This document shows positions 45,321 to 55,120 of a stretch of 63,250 bases of DNA, in pieces. The stretch comes from Pseudonocardiales bacterium (lineage in GTDB: Bacteria > Actinomycetota > Actinomycetes > Mycobacteriales > Pseudonocardiaceae): NCBI GenBank assembly GCA_019241525.1, contig JAFAWY010000137.1, positions 1 through 63,250 of the forward strand, read 5' to 3'. Numbering within the stretch: position 1 is the first letter of the stretch; every line of letters starts with the position of its first letter. The position numbers were made by a program, and so were the translations under genes. Under the pieces are notes generated by a model. The model saw only the letters and a program-made list of their open reading frames with translations, made no database searches and had not been told where the DNA came from.

Positions 45321-47128
45321 TGGCCAATCTGATCAACCTCGAGGCGGTCTCCAAGTCCTACGGAGTCCGCCCGTTGCTCTCAGAGGTATCCCTTGGGGTC
45401 GATGCGGGTGATCGGATCGGTGTTGTTGGCCTCAACGGCGGCGGCAAGACCACACTGCTGGAGGTGCTCGCCGGCCTGGAACCGCCGGACTCCGGCCGGG
45501 TAAGCCGCGCCCGGGGGCTGCGCGTCGCCGTGCTGACCCAGCGCACCGAATTACCCGAGCGGGTCACCGTGGGCGACGCGGTGCTGGCACCACTGCGAGT
45601 CGGCGCCGAGCACGAGTGGGCAGCTGACCCTCGGATCCGCGCAGTGCTGGATGGGCTGGGTATCCCTCTGCTTGGCCTGGACCGGACAGTCGCCGGCCTG
45701 TCCGGTGGGGAACGCCGCCGCGTCGCGCTGGCCGCCACCCTGGTGGGAGAGCTCGACCTGCTGATCCTGGACGAGCCGACCAACCACCTCGATATCGAGG
45801 GCGTGAGCTGGCTCGCCGAGCACCTGCTGGTCCGCCGCTGCGCGGTGGTGGTGGTCACTCACGACCGGTGGTTCATCGACACGGTCTGCACCCGGACCTG
45901 GGAGGTCGTCGACGGCCGGGTAGACGGCTACGACGGGGGATACGCCGACTGGGTCTACGCCCGCGCCGAGCGGCTGCGCTTGGCCACCGCGGCTGAGCAG
46001 CGGCGGCGCAACCTGGCGCGTAAGGAACTGGCATGGCTGCGCCGGGGGCCACCTGCGCGCAGCTCCAAACCCCGCTACCGCATTGAGGCCGCCGAGGCGC
46101 TGATCGCCGACGTGCCGCAGCCGCGAGACACCGTCGAGCTGCATGCGTTCGCGCGTCGTCGGCTGGGACGCACGGTCCTGGAACTCGAGGACGTCACCGT
46201 CTCCGTAGGCGGTCGCCGGTTGCTGGACGCCCAGACGTGGCGGGTCGGCCCGGGGGAGCGGATCGGGCTGGTCGGGGTCAACGGATCCGGCAAGACGACG
46301 CTGCTACGGCTACTGGCGGGCGAAATCGAGCCGGAGGCCGGTCGCCGGGTGCAGGGCAAGACGGTCCGGCTGGCGCATCTGCGTCAAGAGCTCGACGACC
46401 TGCCCGAATCGCTGCGGGTCCTGGAGGCGGTGGAGGAAATCGCTAGCCGGGTGCAGCTCGGTCGGCACGAGATGTCGGCCTCGCAACTGGCCGAACGGCT
46501 CGGGTTCCCCGCCTCGCGGCAGTGGACGCCGGTGGCGGACCTGTCCGGTGGGGAACGCCGCCGGCTGCAGCTGACCCGGCTGCTGATGGCCGAGCCGAAC
46601 GTGCTCCTGCTCGATGAGCCCACCAACGACCTGGACATCGACACGCTGCAACAGCTGGAGGACCTGCTGGATGGTTGGCCGGGCTCCCTGGTCGTCGTCT
46701 CGCACGACCGATACCTGGTCGAACGGGTCTGCGACACGGTGGTGGCGCTGTTCGGTGACGGGCGCATCACCCAGCTACCCGGGGGCATCGAGGAGTATCT
46801 GGCTCGGTACCGGCCAGTGCCGGCACTGGTTGCGGCCCCGCCAGCAACGACCAGGTCATCAACCGCGGCTAGGTCAACCCCGCCTGGGTCAAGTGCGGCT
46901 GGGTCAACCCAGTCTGCCCAGCTGCGGGCGGCTCGCAAGGAGCTGGGCCGCCTGGAGCGCCAACTCGAGCGGTTGGCCAGCCGGGAAGCTGAACTGCAGC
47001 AGCAGATCGTCCAGCGGGCCGCCGACCCCGTCGCGTTCCGGGAACTCGACAGTGAACTTCGCGCGGTCCTCGCCGCAAAAGATGATCTAGAGACCCGTTG
47101 GTTGGAAGTCGCCGATGCAGCCGGTTGA
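45320..47128 (+). CDS. ABC-F family ATPase
   Basis: 602 aa with two soluble ATPase domains and no membrane helices, the ABC-F layout. Domain 1: GLNGGGKTT, LSGGERRRVALA, LILDEPTNHLD. Domain 2: GVNGSGKTT, LSGGERRRLQLT, LLLDEPTNDLD. The linker between them (EQRRRNLARKELAWLRRGPP) enters the ribosome in family members. A coiled-coil tail, LRAARKELGRLERQLERLAS, is present. Function is probably ribosome rescue or translation factor; antibiotic protection is possible. Translationally coupled to ispE. Confidence 0.9.
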   Translation: MANLINLEAVSKSYGVRPLLSEVSLGVDAGDRIGVVGLNGGGKTTLLEVLAGLEPPDSGRVSRARGLRVAVLTQRTELPERVTVGDAVLAPLRVGAEHEWAADPRIRAVLDGLGIPLLGLDRTVAGLSGGERRRVALAATLVGELDLLILDEPTNHLDIEGVSWLAEHLLVRRCAVVVVTHDRWFIDTVCTRTWEVVDGRVDGYDGGYADWVYARAERLRLATAAEQRRRNLARKELAWLRRGPPARSSKPRYRIEAAEALIADVPQPRDTVELHAFARRRLGRTVLELEDVTVSVGGRRLLDAQTWRVGPGERIGLVGVNGSGKTTLLRLLAGEIEPEAGRRVQGKTVRLAHLRQELDDLPESLRVLEAVEEIASRVQLGRHEMSASQLAERLGFPASRQWTPVADLSGGERRRLQLTRLLMAEPNVLLLDEPTNDLDIDTLQQLEDLLDGWPGSLVVVSHDRYLVERVCDTVVALFGDGRITQLPGGIEEYLARYRPVPALVAAPPATTRSSTAARSTPPGSSAAGSTQSAQLRAARKELGRLERQLERLASREAELQQQIVQRAADPVAFRELDSELRAVLAAKDDLETRWLEVADAAG

Positions 47129-47189
47129 GGACCGGTTCGCTGCCGGTTGAGGTGCGGCTTCGCCTTCCTCAGTCGTAAGGTGACTGGCT

Positions 47190-48869
47190 GTGAGCGCCTT
47201 CCTCCACGCCCTGGTGGCCCGCTGCGCGCCCGATTCACCGACCCGGTCGGACCGTGGCATGACCACCGGTGAACCCACCCAGCCGCACCGCACCACCTGG
47301 ACCGAGGTGCACCGCAAGGCGCTGCGCGCGGCCGGATCACTGATCGGTACCGCCGAGCCCGGCCTCCAGCATGGCGACGCGGTAGCCATACTCGCCGGTG
47401 ACCCTGCTCTGATCGCTCCCGCTGTGCAAGGGGTCTGGCTGGCGGGTGGCAGCGTGACGATGTTGCACCAACCAACCCCGCGGGCCGATCTGGCGAGTTG
47501 GGCGGCCGACACCGTGCGGGCGCTCGGCATGATCAATGCCAAGTTGGTGCTGCTCGGGGCTCCATTCGACCGGCTGGCCCCGCTGCTGGATCAGCGCGGC
47601 ATCAGCTACCTGATGCTTGCCGGCCTTGACAACCCGGCCGTCCGGCCGCTGACCGGGCCAGTGGAGGTCGACGAGGACGCCACCGCTTTGTTGCAGCTCA
47701 CCTCCGGTTCGAGTGCGGAACCCAAGGCCGTGCGGATCACCCACGGCAATCTCTACGCCAACATGACCGCGATGGCGCAGGTTGCCGCGTTGGACCCGGC
47801 CCACGACGTGATGGTGTCGTGGCTGCCGCTGTTTCACGACATGGGCATGGTCGGGTTTCTCACCATTCCGATGGCGCTGGGCCTGGAGCTGGTCAAGGTC
47901 ACCCCAGCCGATTTCATCTCGCATCCGCTGCTGTGGGCACAGTTGATCAGCCGGTATCGCGGCACGATCACTGCGGCACCGAACTTCGGCTACGGGCTGC
48001 TGGCCCGCCGGCTGGACAGCACCGAAGAGGACTTCGACCTGTCCAGCTTGCGCTTCGCGCTCAACGGTGCCGAACCCATCGAACCTGCCGCGGTGCGGAC
48101 CTTCATCCGCGCCGGGGCTCGGTTCGGGCTTCCGGAAACCTGCATGGTGTGCGCCTACGGGATGGCCGAGGCAACCCTCGGGGTCGCCTTCGCTCCGCAC
48201 GGCATTGGCATGCAGGTGGATTCGGTGGACGCCGACGCGCTGGAAACCCAACGCCGGGCCGTCGTGACCGATCTCTCCGGAGCATCCCACGTCCGGGAGT
48301 TCCCCCGGCTCGGGCCACCTCTGCCCGGCATGCAGGTGCGGGTGGTCGATGGCGGCGGCCAGCAGGTGGGGGAGCGCGCCGTCGGGCAGCTCCAGGTGCG
48401 CGGCACTTCCGTGACCCGCGAGTACCTGACCACGACCGGACCGCGTGCTGCCCAGGATCCCGACGGGTGGCTGGACACCGGCGACGAGGGCTATCTCGCT
48501 GAGGGCGACGTGGTGGTCTGCGGGCGGCGCAAAGACGTCATCGTCATGGGTGGCCGCAATATCTATCCCATCGACATCGAACGCGCGGCAGGACAGGTCG
48601 AGGGTGTGCGGCCCGGCAATGTGGCGGCGGTGCGCCTTGATGCCGGTGATCGGCGGGAGTCCTTCGCGGTGGCTGTCGAATCTTCCCGGGCAGGAGACCC
48701 CGAGGCCGAGCGCGTGCTGCGCAAGCAGGTCGCCTCCCGGGTAGTCGACGCGATCGGCGTGCGCCCAGGCGCCGTGGTAGTCCTCCCCCCGGCAGCGCTG
48801 CCGAAAACCCCGTCCGGCAAGCTGCGCCGCGCCGCCATCCGCGCCCGCATCACCGACCACCTCCCCTAG
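47190..48869 (+). CDS. Fatty-acyl-AMP ligase-like enzyme (Pks16-type)
   Basis: 559 aa from GTG 47190. ANL fold: LLQLTSGSSAEPKAVRITHG is the AMP-binding loop, YGMAEATLGVAF the motif with the stacking aromatic, and DTGDEGYLAEGDVVVCGRRK the hinge segment. LPKTPSGKLRRAAIRARI has the catalytic lysine. It resembles mycobacterial Rv1013 (Pks16), which keeps the same place before pth. It may adenylate a fatty acid for transfer to a carrier protein. The acceptor is unknown. Confidence 0.85.
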   Translation: MSAFLHALVARCAPDSPTRSDRGMTTGEPTQPHRTTWTEVHRKALRAAGSLIGTAEPGLQHGDAVAILAGDPALIAPAVQGVWLAGGSVTMLHQPTPRADLASWAADTVRALGMINAKLVLLGAPFDRLAPLLDQRGISYLMLAGLDNPAVRPLTGPVEVDEDATALLQLTSGSSAEPKAVRITHGNLYANMTAMAQVAALDPAHDVMVSWLPLFHDMGMVGFLTIPMALGLELVKVTPADFISHPLLWAQLISRYRGTITAAPNFGYGLLARRLDSTEEDFDLSSLRFALNGAEPIEPAAVRTFIRAGARFGLPETCMVCAYGMAEATLGVAFAPHGIGMQVDSVDADALETQRRAVVTDLSGASHVREFPRLGPPLPGMQVRVVDGGGQQVGERAVGQLQVRGTSVTREYLTTTGPRAAQDPDGWLDTGDEGYLAEGDVVVCGRRKDVIVMGGRNIYPIDIERAAGQVEGVRPGNVAAVRLDAGDRRESFAVAVESSRAGDPEAERVLRKQVASRVVDAIGVRPGAVVVLPPAALPKTPSGKLRRAAIRARITDHLP

Positions 48870-48888
48870 CGCCCCGTCCGCCACCCCT

Positions 48889-48956
48889 GGCGTGTCGCGC
48901 CCCCGTGCCCGCGTGTCGTCCCCTCGTGCCCGTGGTGTCGCGCGTTCCTGCGCGGG
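48889..48956. repeat. Intergenic tandem repeat, GTGTCG type, set 1
   Basis: Three successive units of 21-22 bases begin with GTGTCG: GTGTCGCGCCCCCGTGCCCG, then GTGTCGTCCCCTCGTGCCCG, then GTGTCGCGCGTTCC. A set of the same kind, in inverse orientation, lies at about 50415-50465 beyond rplY. Confidence 0.65.
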
Positions 48957-49553
48957 TCAGTGCACTTGGTTCTGCGTGGCGGCCAGCCCCTGGGTGAGCA
49001 ACTGCTCAACGACGTCAGCGCAGCGGTCCACCAGTAGACCGAGCTCCTCACGCTGGATGGATGAGAAATCACGCAGCACGTAATCTGCTGGATCCATCCG
49101 CCCAGGCGGCCGGCCGATACCGAATCGCACTCGCAGATAGTCCCGCGTACCCAGGCACGCCGACACCGAGCGCAGACCGTTGTGCCCACCCTCGCCGCCA
49201 CCACGCTTGAGCTTGAGCACGCCGAAGTCCAGATCGAGATCGTCATGCACGACGATCACGTCAGTCGGTGGGATCTTGAAGTAGCGCGCCGTGGCGGCAA
49301 CCGCTGGACCGGAGACGTTCATAAACGACCGTGGCCGGGCCAGGACGACGCGCCGCCCGGCCAACCGTGCCTCCAGCACGTCAGCCCCGGTCTTCTGTGC
49401 GGCGAAGCGACCACCCGCCCGGCGCGCCAACTCATCGACCACCATGAAGCCTGCGTTGTGCCGGTTGCCGGCGTAACCGGGTCCTGGATTGCCCAAGCCC
49501 ACGATCAGCGCAATATCACCGGCGACGCCGTTAGCACTGCCCGCAGCGGTCAT
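48957..49553 (-). CDS. pth: Peptidyl-tRNA hydrolase
   Basis: 198 aa. LIVGLGNPGPGYAGNRHNAG contains catalytic His (NRHNAG); PRSFMNVSGPAVAATARYFK and VVHDDLDLDFGVLKLKRGGG, with the Asp that orients the histidine, and GHNGLRSV follow. It frees tRNA from peptidyl-tRNA. It is syntenic with Rv1014c and reads toward the acyl-AMP ligase, next to rplY. Confidence 0.95.
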   Translation of the reverse strand: MTAAGSANGVAGDIALIVGLGNPGPGYAGNRHNAGFMVVDELARRAGGRFAAQKTGADVLEARLAGRRVVLARPRSFMNVSGPAVAATARYFKIPPTDVIVVHDDLDLDFGVLKLKRGGGEGGHNGLRSVSACLGTRDYLRVRFGIGRPPGRMDPADYVLRDFSSIQREELGLLVDRCADVVEQLLTQGLAATQNQVH

Positions 49554-49579
49554 GGCCGCATCGATGGCCTGCCTCGTGA

Positions 49580-50191
49580 CTATTCAGCAGCTGGCGTGGT
49601 AGCCGCTGCGGCCTCTTCTTCCGCGGCGCCCTCGCCCGCGGGCTCTTCGGTGCTCGGCGCGACGACATTGACGATGAGCTGGTCAGGGTCGGTCCGCAGT
49701 TCTACCCCAGGCGGCAGCGTGACGTCAGAAGCCAGCACCCGAGTGCCTACCTCGGCATCCTGCACGGATACCTCGATCTCCTCGGGGATCGCCAACGCGT
49801 CGGCCTCCACCTGGATATTCGTGATTTCCTGAGTGACCAGCGTGCCAGGGGCTGCGTCGCCGGTGACGACGACATGGACGTCTACCACCACCTTTTCGCC
49901 GCGCCGGACGATGAGCAGATCCACATGCTCGATGTAGCGCCGGATCGGGTGCACGGTGACGGTCTTGGTCAACGCCAGCTGCGGCGCTCCGCCCAGGTCG
50001 AGCCTGAGTATCGCGTTGCTGCCCTGCTCGCGCACTACCCTGGCGAATTCCAAGGCAGGCAACGCAAGATGCTGCGGATCGCTGCCGTGCCCGTAGAGCA
50101 CCGCGGGGATCTTGCCGGCGCGCCGGGTACGGCGGGCGGCGCCCTTGCCGAACTCGGTGCGCGGTTCGGCGGCCAGACGGACCTCGGACAC
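49580..50191 (-). CDS. rplY: 50S ribosomal protein L25/general stress protein Ctc
   Basis: 203 aa from GTG 50191 with AAGGAG upstream. The L25 domain ([34 protein letters not shown]) binds 5S rRNA. A C-terminal TL5/CTC domain ([20 protein letters not shown]) follows, with an acidic Glu/Ala tail typical of actinobacteria. 27 bases upstream of pth; likely co-transcribed. Confidence 0.95.
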   Translation of the reverse strand: MSEVRLAAEPRTEFGKGAARRTRRAGKIPAVLYGHGSDPQHLALPALEFARVVREQGSNAILRLDLGGAPQLALTKTVTVHPIRRYIEHVDLLIVRRGEKVVVDVHVVVTGDAAPGTLVTQEITNIQVEADALAIPEEIEVSVQDAEVGTRVLASDVTLPPGVELRTDPDQLIVNVVAPSTEEPAGEGAAEEEAAAATTPAAE

Positions 50192-50215
50192 GATGAACTC
50201 CTTAACAATTGCTAG

Positions 50216-50475
50216 GCGTAACGCCGGTTCGGCGGTGCTGCGGCGGTGAGTGAAACCCGGACTCCGCGGTCGGGCACGGGCGCGCTGAACGCGACACCGC
50301 CGCGTCGATCACGAAGAGCGCCGAGCTCTCCCTCGCCGAGGCAACCCTCAAAGTATAGGCAGCCTGATTTCATCAGCCGGGCACCAGGGCCGGACACACC
50401 AAGCATGGGGAAGAGACACAGGCGGCACAGGGACGCGACACGCCCGGTACGGGGGCACGACACGTGCGAGAAAGG
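50216..50475. other. Intergenic region between rplY and prs with tandem repeats
   Basis: No gene is supported. About 50415-50465, read on the minus strand, holds GTGTCGTGCCCCCGTACCGG, then GTGTCGCGTCCCTGTGCC and a partial GTGTCTCTTCCCC: the same 21-22-base unit as at 48889-48956. Confidence 0.55.
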
Positions 50476-51462
50476 TCAGGCGTTTCCGTCGAAGAGGCTG
50501 GTGACGGAGCCATCATCGAAGACCTCGTGGATCGCACGGGCCAGTAGTGGCGCGATCGACAGCACCGTCATACCCGGGAAACGCTTCTCGTCGGGGATGG
50601 GCAGCGTGTTGGTCAGGATGATCTCCCGGGCACCGCAGCTGGACAGCCGCTTGGTAGCCGGGTCGGACAGCACCCCGTGGGTAGCCGCGATCACCACGTC
50701 CGCCGCTCCGGAATCGTGGAGCGCCGCCACGGCACTGGTCACCGTGCCACCCGTGTCGATCATGTCGTCGATCACCACGCAGAGTCGGCCGTCGATGTCG
50801 CCCACCACACGGTTGGCCACCGCCTGGTTGGGCCGGGTGGGGTCGCGTGTCTTGTGGATGAACGCGAGCGGGGTCGCGCCGAGGGTGTCGGCCCAGCGCT
50901 CAGCCAGCCGCACGCGCCCGGAGTCGGGCGAAACCACGGCCAGCGGCCGTCCGGCGTAGGTCTGTTTGATGTGGTTGGCCAGCACCGGCAGTGCAAACAG
51001 ATGATCGACCGGGCCATCGAAGAAGCCCTGAACCTGCGACGTGTGCAGGTCCACTGTCATGATCCGGTTCGCGCCGGCGACTTTGAACATGTCCGCAACC
51101 AGCCGGGCGGAGATGGGCTCGCGGCCCCGGTGCTTCTTGTCCTGGCGGCTGTATCCCCAGAAGGGCATCACGGCGGTGATCCGTTTGGCCGACGCGCGCT
51201 TGAGCGCGTCCACCATGATCAGCTGCTCTATGATGGAGTCGTTGATCGGCGCGGTGTGGGCCTGCATGACAAAGGCGTCGGCGCCACGGACCGATTCCTC
51301 GAACCGTACGAAGATCTCACCGTTGGCAAAGGAGTATGCCGACTGCGGGGTGACGGCGACGTCGAGGTGCTTGGCCACCTCCTCGACGAGTTCGGGGTGG
51401 AAGCGCCCGGAGAGCAGCATCAGGTTCTTCTTCGGGATCGCTGACATGGTGGAAAAGCTCAT
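50476..51462 (-). CDS. prs: Ribose-phosphate pyrophosphokinase
   Basis: 328 aa from ATG 51462, with AGGAG five bases upstream; GTG 51468, overlapping the glmU stop, is the alternative. NGEIFVRFEESVRGADAFVM, MPFWGYSRQDKKHRGREPIS and the PRPP loop CVVIDDMIDTGGTVTSA are diagnostic. It makes PRPP from ribose 5-phosphate and ATP for nucleotide, His and Trp synthesis, and for decaprenyl-phosphoribose in relatives. Coupled with glmU. Confidence 0.95.
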   Translation of the reverse strand: MSFSTMSAIPKKNLMLLSGRFHPELVEEVAKHLDVAVTPQSAYSFANGEIFVRFEESVRGADAFVMQAHTAPINDSIIEQLIMVDALKRASAKRITAVMPFWGYSRQDKKHRGREPISARLVADMFKVAGANRIMTVDLHTSQVQGFFDGPVDHLFALPVLANHIKQTYAGRPLAVVSPDSGRVRLAERWADTLGATPLAFIHKTRDPTRPNQAVANRVVGDIDGRLCVVIDDMIDTGGTVTSAVAALHDSGAADVVIAATHGVLSDPATKRLSSCGAREIILTNTLPIPDEKRFPGMTVLSIAPLLARAIHEVFDDGSVTSLFDGNA

Positions 51463-51464
51463 GG

Positions 51465-52946
51465 TCACTCCTGCTGCGTCGTCTCGCCGACGGCCTGCTG
51501 TGCTGCATGCGCCGCCGGGGTGCCCGGGCGGCGCCGGCTCACCCAGCCTTCGATATTTCGTTGCCGGCCCCGGGCCACCCCTAGCGCGCCCGGCGGCACA
51601 TCCTGGGTGATGACCGAGCCGGCCGCGGTATAGGCGCCATCGCCAATGGTTACGGGTGCGACGAACATATTGTCGGCCCCGGTCCGGGCGTGCGCGCCGA
51701 CTACAGTCCGGTGCTTGGCCACGCCGTCGTAATTGACGAACACGGTGGCCGCGCCGATATTGGTGCCCTCGCCAATCGTCGCGTCCCCGACGTAGCTCAG
51801 GTGTGGCACCTTTGCCCCTGCGCCCAACTCAGCGTTCTTGGTCTCTACGAAGGTGCCAACCTTGGCGCCCTCGCCGACCCGGCTACCCGGCCGCAGGTAG
51901 GCGAATGGGCCGATCTGCGCCCGCTCGGCGACGACCGCGCCGACGCCATGGGTCCGCACCACGGCCGCCTGTGCCCCGATGCTGCAGCCGGACAGCGTCG
52001 AATCCGGTCCTATCACTGCGCCGGGGCCCACCACGGTGCCCGCCTGCAGCTGTACCCCGGGATGCAGCACCACGTCCGGGGAGAGTTGCACATCGGCGTC
52101 CAGCCACGTCGAAGCCGGGTCCACCACGGTGACCCCGGCCCGCATCCAGTGCTCGACCAACCGGCGATTGAGCTCGCTACCTACCGCGGCCAGCTGTACC
52201 CGGTCGTTCACCCCGGCCACCAACCATGGATCCCGGCACGGGTGCGCACCCACCGGCAGCCCGCTGGCGTGGACGAGGCCGACCACATCGGTCAGGTAGA
52301 GCTCACCTTGACTATTGGCTGGGCGTAGCCGGGCCAGTGCCTCGCGCACCACCGCGGCGTCACAGGCCAAGACGCCAGAATTGATCTCGCGGATAGCGCG
52401 TTGTGCCGTGCTGGCATCACGGTGTTCGACGATTCCAGACACCGCACCAGAGCAGTCCCGGAGAATCCGGCCGTACCCGGTCGGATCGGCCACCAACGCC
52501 GACAAAACGGTCACCGCATGCCCGGTGCGGTGATGTTCACTGATCAATTCGGCCAGCGTGGCGGTGTCCAGCAGCGGCACATCGCCATAGGTGACCAGCA
52601 CAGTGCCGGACAGGTCGCCTGGCAGCACATCCAACGCAGTGCGCACCGCGTGGCCGGTGCCGAGCTGTTGGGCCTGCACCGCCGGGTGTACCTGCCGCCC
52701 CAGAGCGACCGCAACCGTCTGCAGGTGGGCCTCTACCGCGTCCCGACCGTGGCCGATAACCACGACCAGGTAGTCGGGGTGCAGCCCAGCGACGGCTCGG
52801 AGAGCATGTTCCACCAGCGACCGGCCGGCCAGCGGGTGCAGCACCTTTGGGACCGCCGAGCGCATCCGGGTGCCTTCACCGGCGGCCAACACGATCGCTG
52901 TCGTGAGGCTCCCGCCTGGGAGCATCGCCAGGTGTCCTTCCCTCAT
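51465..52946 (-). CDS. glmU: Bifunctional UDP-GlcNAc pyrophosphorylase/GlcN-1-P acetyltransferase
   Basis: 493 aa. The N-terminal uridyltransferase has [20 protein letters not shown]; the central [15 protein letters not shown] and [10 protein letters not shown] are conserved. The C-terminal left-handed beta-helix acetyltransferase (hexapeptide repeats [20 protein letters not shown] and on) includes [20 protein letters not shown] and [14 protein letters not shown]. It makes UDP-GlcNAc for the cell wall. Its stop overlaps prs. Confidence 0.95.
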   Translation of the reverse strand: MREGHLAMLPGGSLTTAIVLAAGEGTRMRSAVPKVLHPLAGRSLVEHALRAVAGLHPDYLVVVIGHGRDAVEAHLQTVAVALGRQVHPAVQAQQLGTGHAVRTALDVLPGDLSGTVLVTYGDVPLLDTATLAELISEHHRTGHAVTVLSALVADPTGYGRILRDCSGAVSGIVEHRDASTAQRAIREINSGVLACDAAVVREALARLRPANSQGELYLTDVVGLVHASGLPVGAHPCRDPWLVAGVNDRVQLAAVGSELNRRLVEHWMRAGVTVVDPASTWLDADVQLSPDVVLHPGVQLQAGTVVGPGAVIGPDSTLSGCSIGAQAAVVRTHGVGAVVAERAQIGPFAYLRPGSRVGEGAKVGTFVETKNAELGAGAKVPHLSYVGDATIGEGTNIGAATVFVNYDGVAKHRTVVGAHARTGADNMFVAPVTIGDGAYTAAGSVITQDVPPGALGVARGRQRNIEGWVSRRRPGTPAAHAAQQAVGETTQQE

Positions 52947-53722
52947 CGTGGTGCAGTGGGTAACAGCCGGATCCTACGTGGATGCCAGGCGTGGCAGCCG
53001 TCGCCCGGGCGTTCGTTGTTCAACTGGTAGCAATCCAGCCGTCTCATCTACGCCGTCACGTGGTCAAGCCGCTGCTGGACTGCTATTGCATGTTGCCTAC
53101 AGGCTGTAGTGAACTATGTGGCGATCATCGAGTTGACTGCGAGTTTGTCGTTGCCGCTGAGGCACTCGAAGTCGGTCGCAAGTAATGCATTCGTGGCCGT
53201 GAAATCTGTTCGGCAGGTGGTGCGGCTTTCGACCGACGGATGATTGTCAACGGTCATATTGCAAGGTCGCCGCGTCAGTGCGGTGTGATCGCTATTCAAG
53301 TGGCGCCACTACTCAGCGACAGCGATTTGGTTCGCTGTGTGGTAATTGATCCACTACGGCGGTATCGACTGTACCCACTGTCGCCAATCAGTTACGGTTC
53401 CCGCTCTTGTTCTGCCGGTGATACGGCGAGCGAATGATTGAGCTGGCCCCATGAACCGAGTTATTCTACATTCGTACCTAGGTGCACGGCTTCGACGGTA
53501 GCGCGACGTGTGAAATGGACGATCGGCCTTGGACTGCACAACCTATTGGGCAGCACGCGCGGCCAATGCGCGGAAACCTGACATGGTGGTCGGCCAATTG
53601 TTAGAAGGAACACCCGGTTACTACCGCTTCTCTGCTCCCCGCCCTGGCATCCCTGGCTCCCTCGCCGCGTGCGCTGAACCAGTTTCCCACGTCCCCACCA
53701 GGATATACTCAGCCTCCGGTCG
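52947..53722. other. Gene-poor region after glmU; break in core synteny
   Basis: About 780 bases without a supported gene. Short frames (53114-53299 minus, 53529-53735 plus) have no family character. Composition falls below the core level. In mycobacteria other core genes follow here; they are not seen. Confidence 0.5.
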
Positions 53723-53962
53723 GTGGCACCGGTGATCAACGGCAAGTCTACCGGGCGCATGGCTAAGTGGCTGGAGTCGGTACCGGACGAGCAGCGCGAA
53801 ATTTTGCACTTGCGGCTCGTGCGCGGATTATCCGTCGAGGAGATCGCCGATGCCTTGGGCTCGACACCGAGTGCCGTGCGGATAGCGCAGCACCGGGCGC
53901 TGAACCGTCTCCGCGAGTTGCTCACGGCACAGTCAGCCCCACTGACGCCGCCACGGAGGTAG
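53723..53962 (+). pseudogene. Sigma factor region 4 fragment
   Basis: 80 codons from GTG 53723. AKWLESVPDEQREILHLRLV, RGLSVEEIADALGSTPSAVR and IAQHRALNRLRELL match region 4 of ECF-type sigma-70 factors, the part that binds the -35 element. Region 2, needed for core binding and promoter opening, is absent upstream in every frame checked. It is either a truncated gene or a stand-alone anti-35 binding domain; truncation is more likely. Confidence 0.65.
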
Positions 53963-54065
53963 TGACGGCCCAGCGCCAGACTTCACACCCGTTGCTGAGT
54001 GACTGCACGCGGGCCACCAGCATGGCGAAGAAATAGATGCCCCAGTCCTTTTGCGGCCTCCGGCA

Positions 54066-54770
54066 TCAACTTATTTTACGCGGGCTCGCGCGGACTCGAG
54101 AGTCCGCATGTTCTTTAGCGTGAGACGCGGATCGGTGAACGTACCGTTTTTGTCCGGCGGCAACGATTGTATCCCATACGTAAGCCACGAAGAATGTGGC
54201 AACCATACAGAACAGCAACGCCGCGCCCGTTGCTGCGTACACGATGGTCATCACCGCTTTAGGTGGGGTAGCATCAACTACGCTTTCCAGCCTGATCTGG
54301 TTCTGGGGCTTTACCTTTGCGTCATTCTGGAGGTCTGTCAACTTTTGGCGCGCGACCGCGATAACGTCGTCTACAATCTCAGTACTTTTCTGGGGGCTTG
54401 AACTTTGTGTGGTAATATAGAGAAAGGGGTGATCGCCCCCGTCGGTCGCGGTTGTCTTACCGACGTTACTAATCGAAAAATCGTCCGCGCCTTCTTTGAG
54501 GCCGAGCTCTGCCTTGACTGTCGGCGTGTCTATGGCTTGCGTGAGGGTCAATGTGGCCGTGGTGAAAGTGCCATCGCTGCCGACTATGGGGTTGATGGTG
54601 TTCGGCACCGTCGGATTGTTTTGTCGGACCAGGACCGCGATGCCGCTTGAAGCATATTTCGGGGGCACATAATTGAAGACCGTGCTGGCAATAATGAGCG
54701 AAAGTAGGATGCCTGGAACTGTAATGTACCACCTGCGAAGCGCTGCTCTTAAGAGGGTCGACAGGCTCAT
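54066..54770 (-). CDS. Wzz/YveK-like polysaccharide chain-length protein
   Basis: 234 aa. Two membrane helices, at about residues 15-34 (YITVPGILLSLIIASTVFNY) and 173-193 (AVMTIVYAATGAALLFCMVA), flank a periplasmic-side domain. This is the polysaccharide co-polymerase layout, controlling chain length in exopolysaccharide synthesis. There is no fused tyrosine kinase, and no glycosyltransferases or flippase are close by. Its ATG overlaps the stop of the preceding gene. Confidence 0.7.
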   Translation of the reverse strand: MSLSTLLRAALRRWYITVPGILLSLIIASTVFNYVPPKYASSGIAVLVRQNNPTVPNTINPIVGSDGTFTTATLTLTQAIDTPTVKAELGLKEGADDFSISNVGKTTATDGGDHPFLYITTQSSSPQKSTEIVDDVIAVARQKLTDLQNDAKVKPQNQIRLESVVDATPPKAVMTIVYAATGAALLFCMVATFFVAYVWDTIVAAGQKRYVHRSASHAKEHADSRVRASPRKIS

Positions 54771-55093
54771 GCCCTTCGCCCCTTATCGGGCGAGGAAAAT
54801 TGTGGACAGCCGCGCATATTCGACACGACTTCCTTTCTGTCGGCAATAACTGCGGCTGAACCTGGGTTATAGTGGGAAACCGTGAGCCGCGCGGAGAGGG
54901 CGATCATGGACGTGCTTGCCGTGCTGCCCGCAAGCAAAATACTGGTTATAGCGAAATGTTGATCAATGGTGAAGTGCTGGTATACGGCGGCTGAACCGAA
55001 CATGGCTAGGGCCATCATCGTCAGAAGGCCAGGGTCGACCGCCGCTAGATGATCTCTTGGTTTTCCGTCACGCCACGTCTCGAAAACGGACAC
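54767..55093 (-). CDS. Small membrane protein upstream of the Wzz-like gene
   Basis: About 108 aa from GTG 55093; a TTG at 55120 is also in frame. Two hydrophobic stretches, LLTMMALAMFGSAAVYQHF and AITSILLAGSTASTSMIAL, suggest a two-helix membrane protein. The stop overlaps the Wzz start as ATGA, so coupled translation is likely. I do not recognise the family; it may be the tail of a larger lost membrane gene. Confidence 0.45.
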   Translation of the reverse strand: MSVFETWRDGKPRDHLAAVDPGLLTMMALAMFGSAAVYQHFTIDQHFAITSILLAGSTASTSMIALSARLTVSHYNPGSAAVIADRKEVVSNMRGCPQFSSPDKGRRA

Positions 55094-55120
55094 CCACCGT
55101 AACCTATCGAATGCTTGCAA

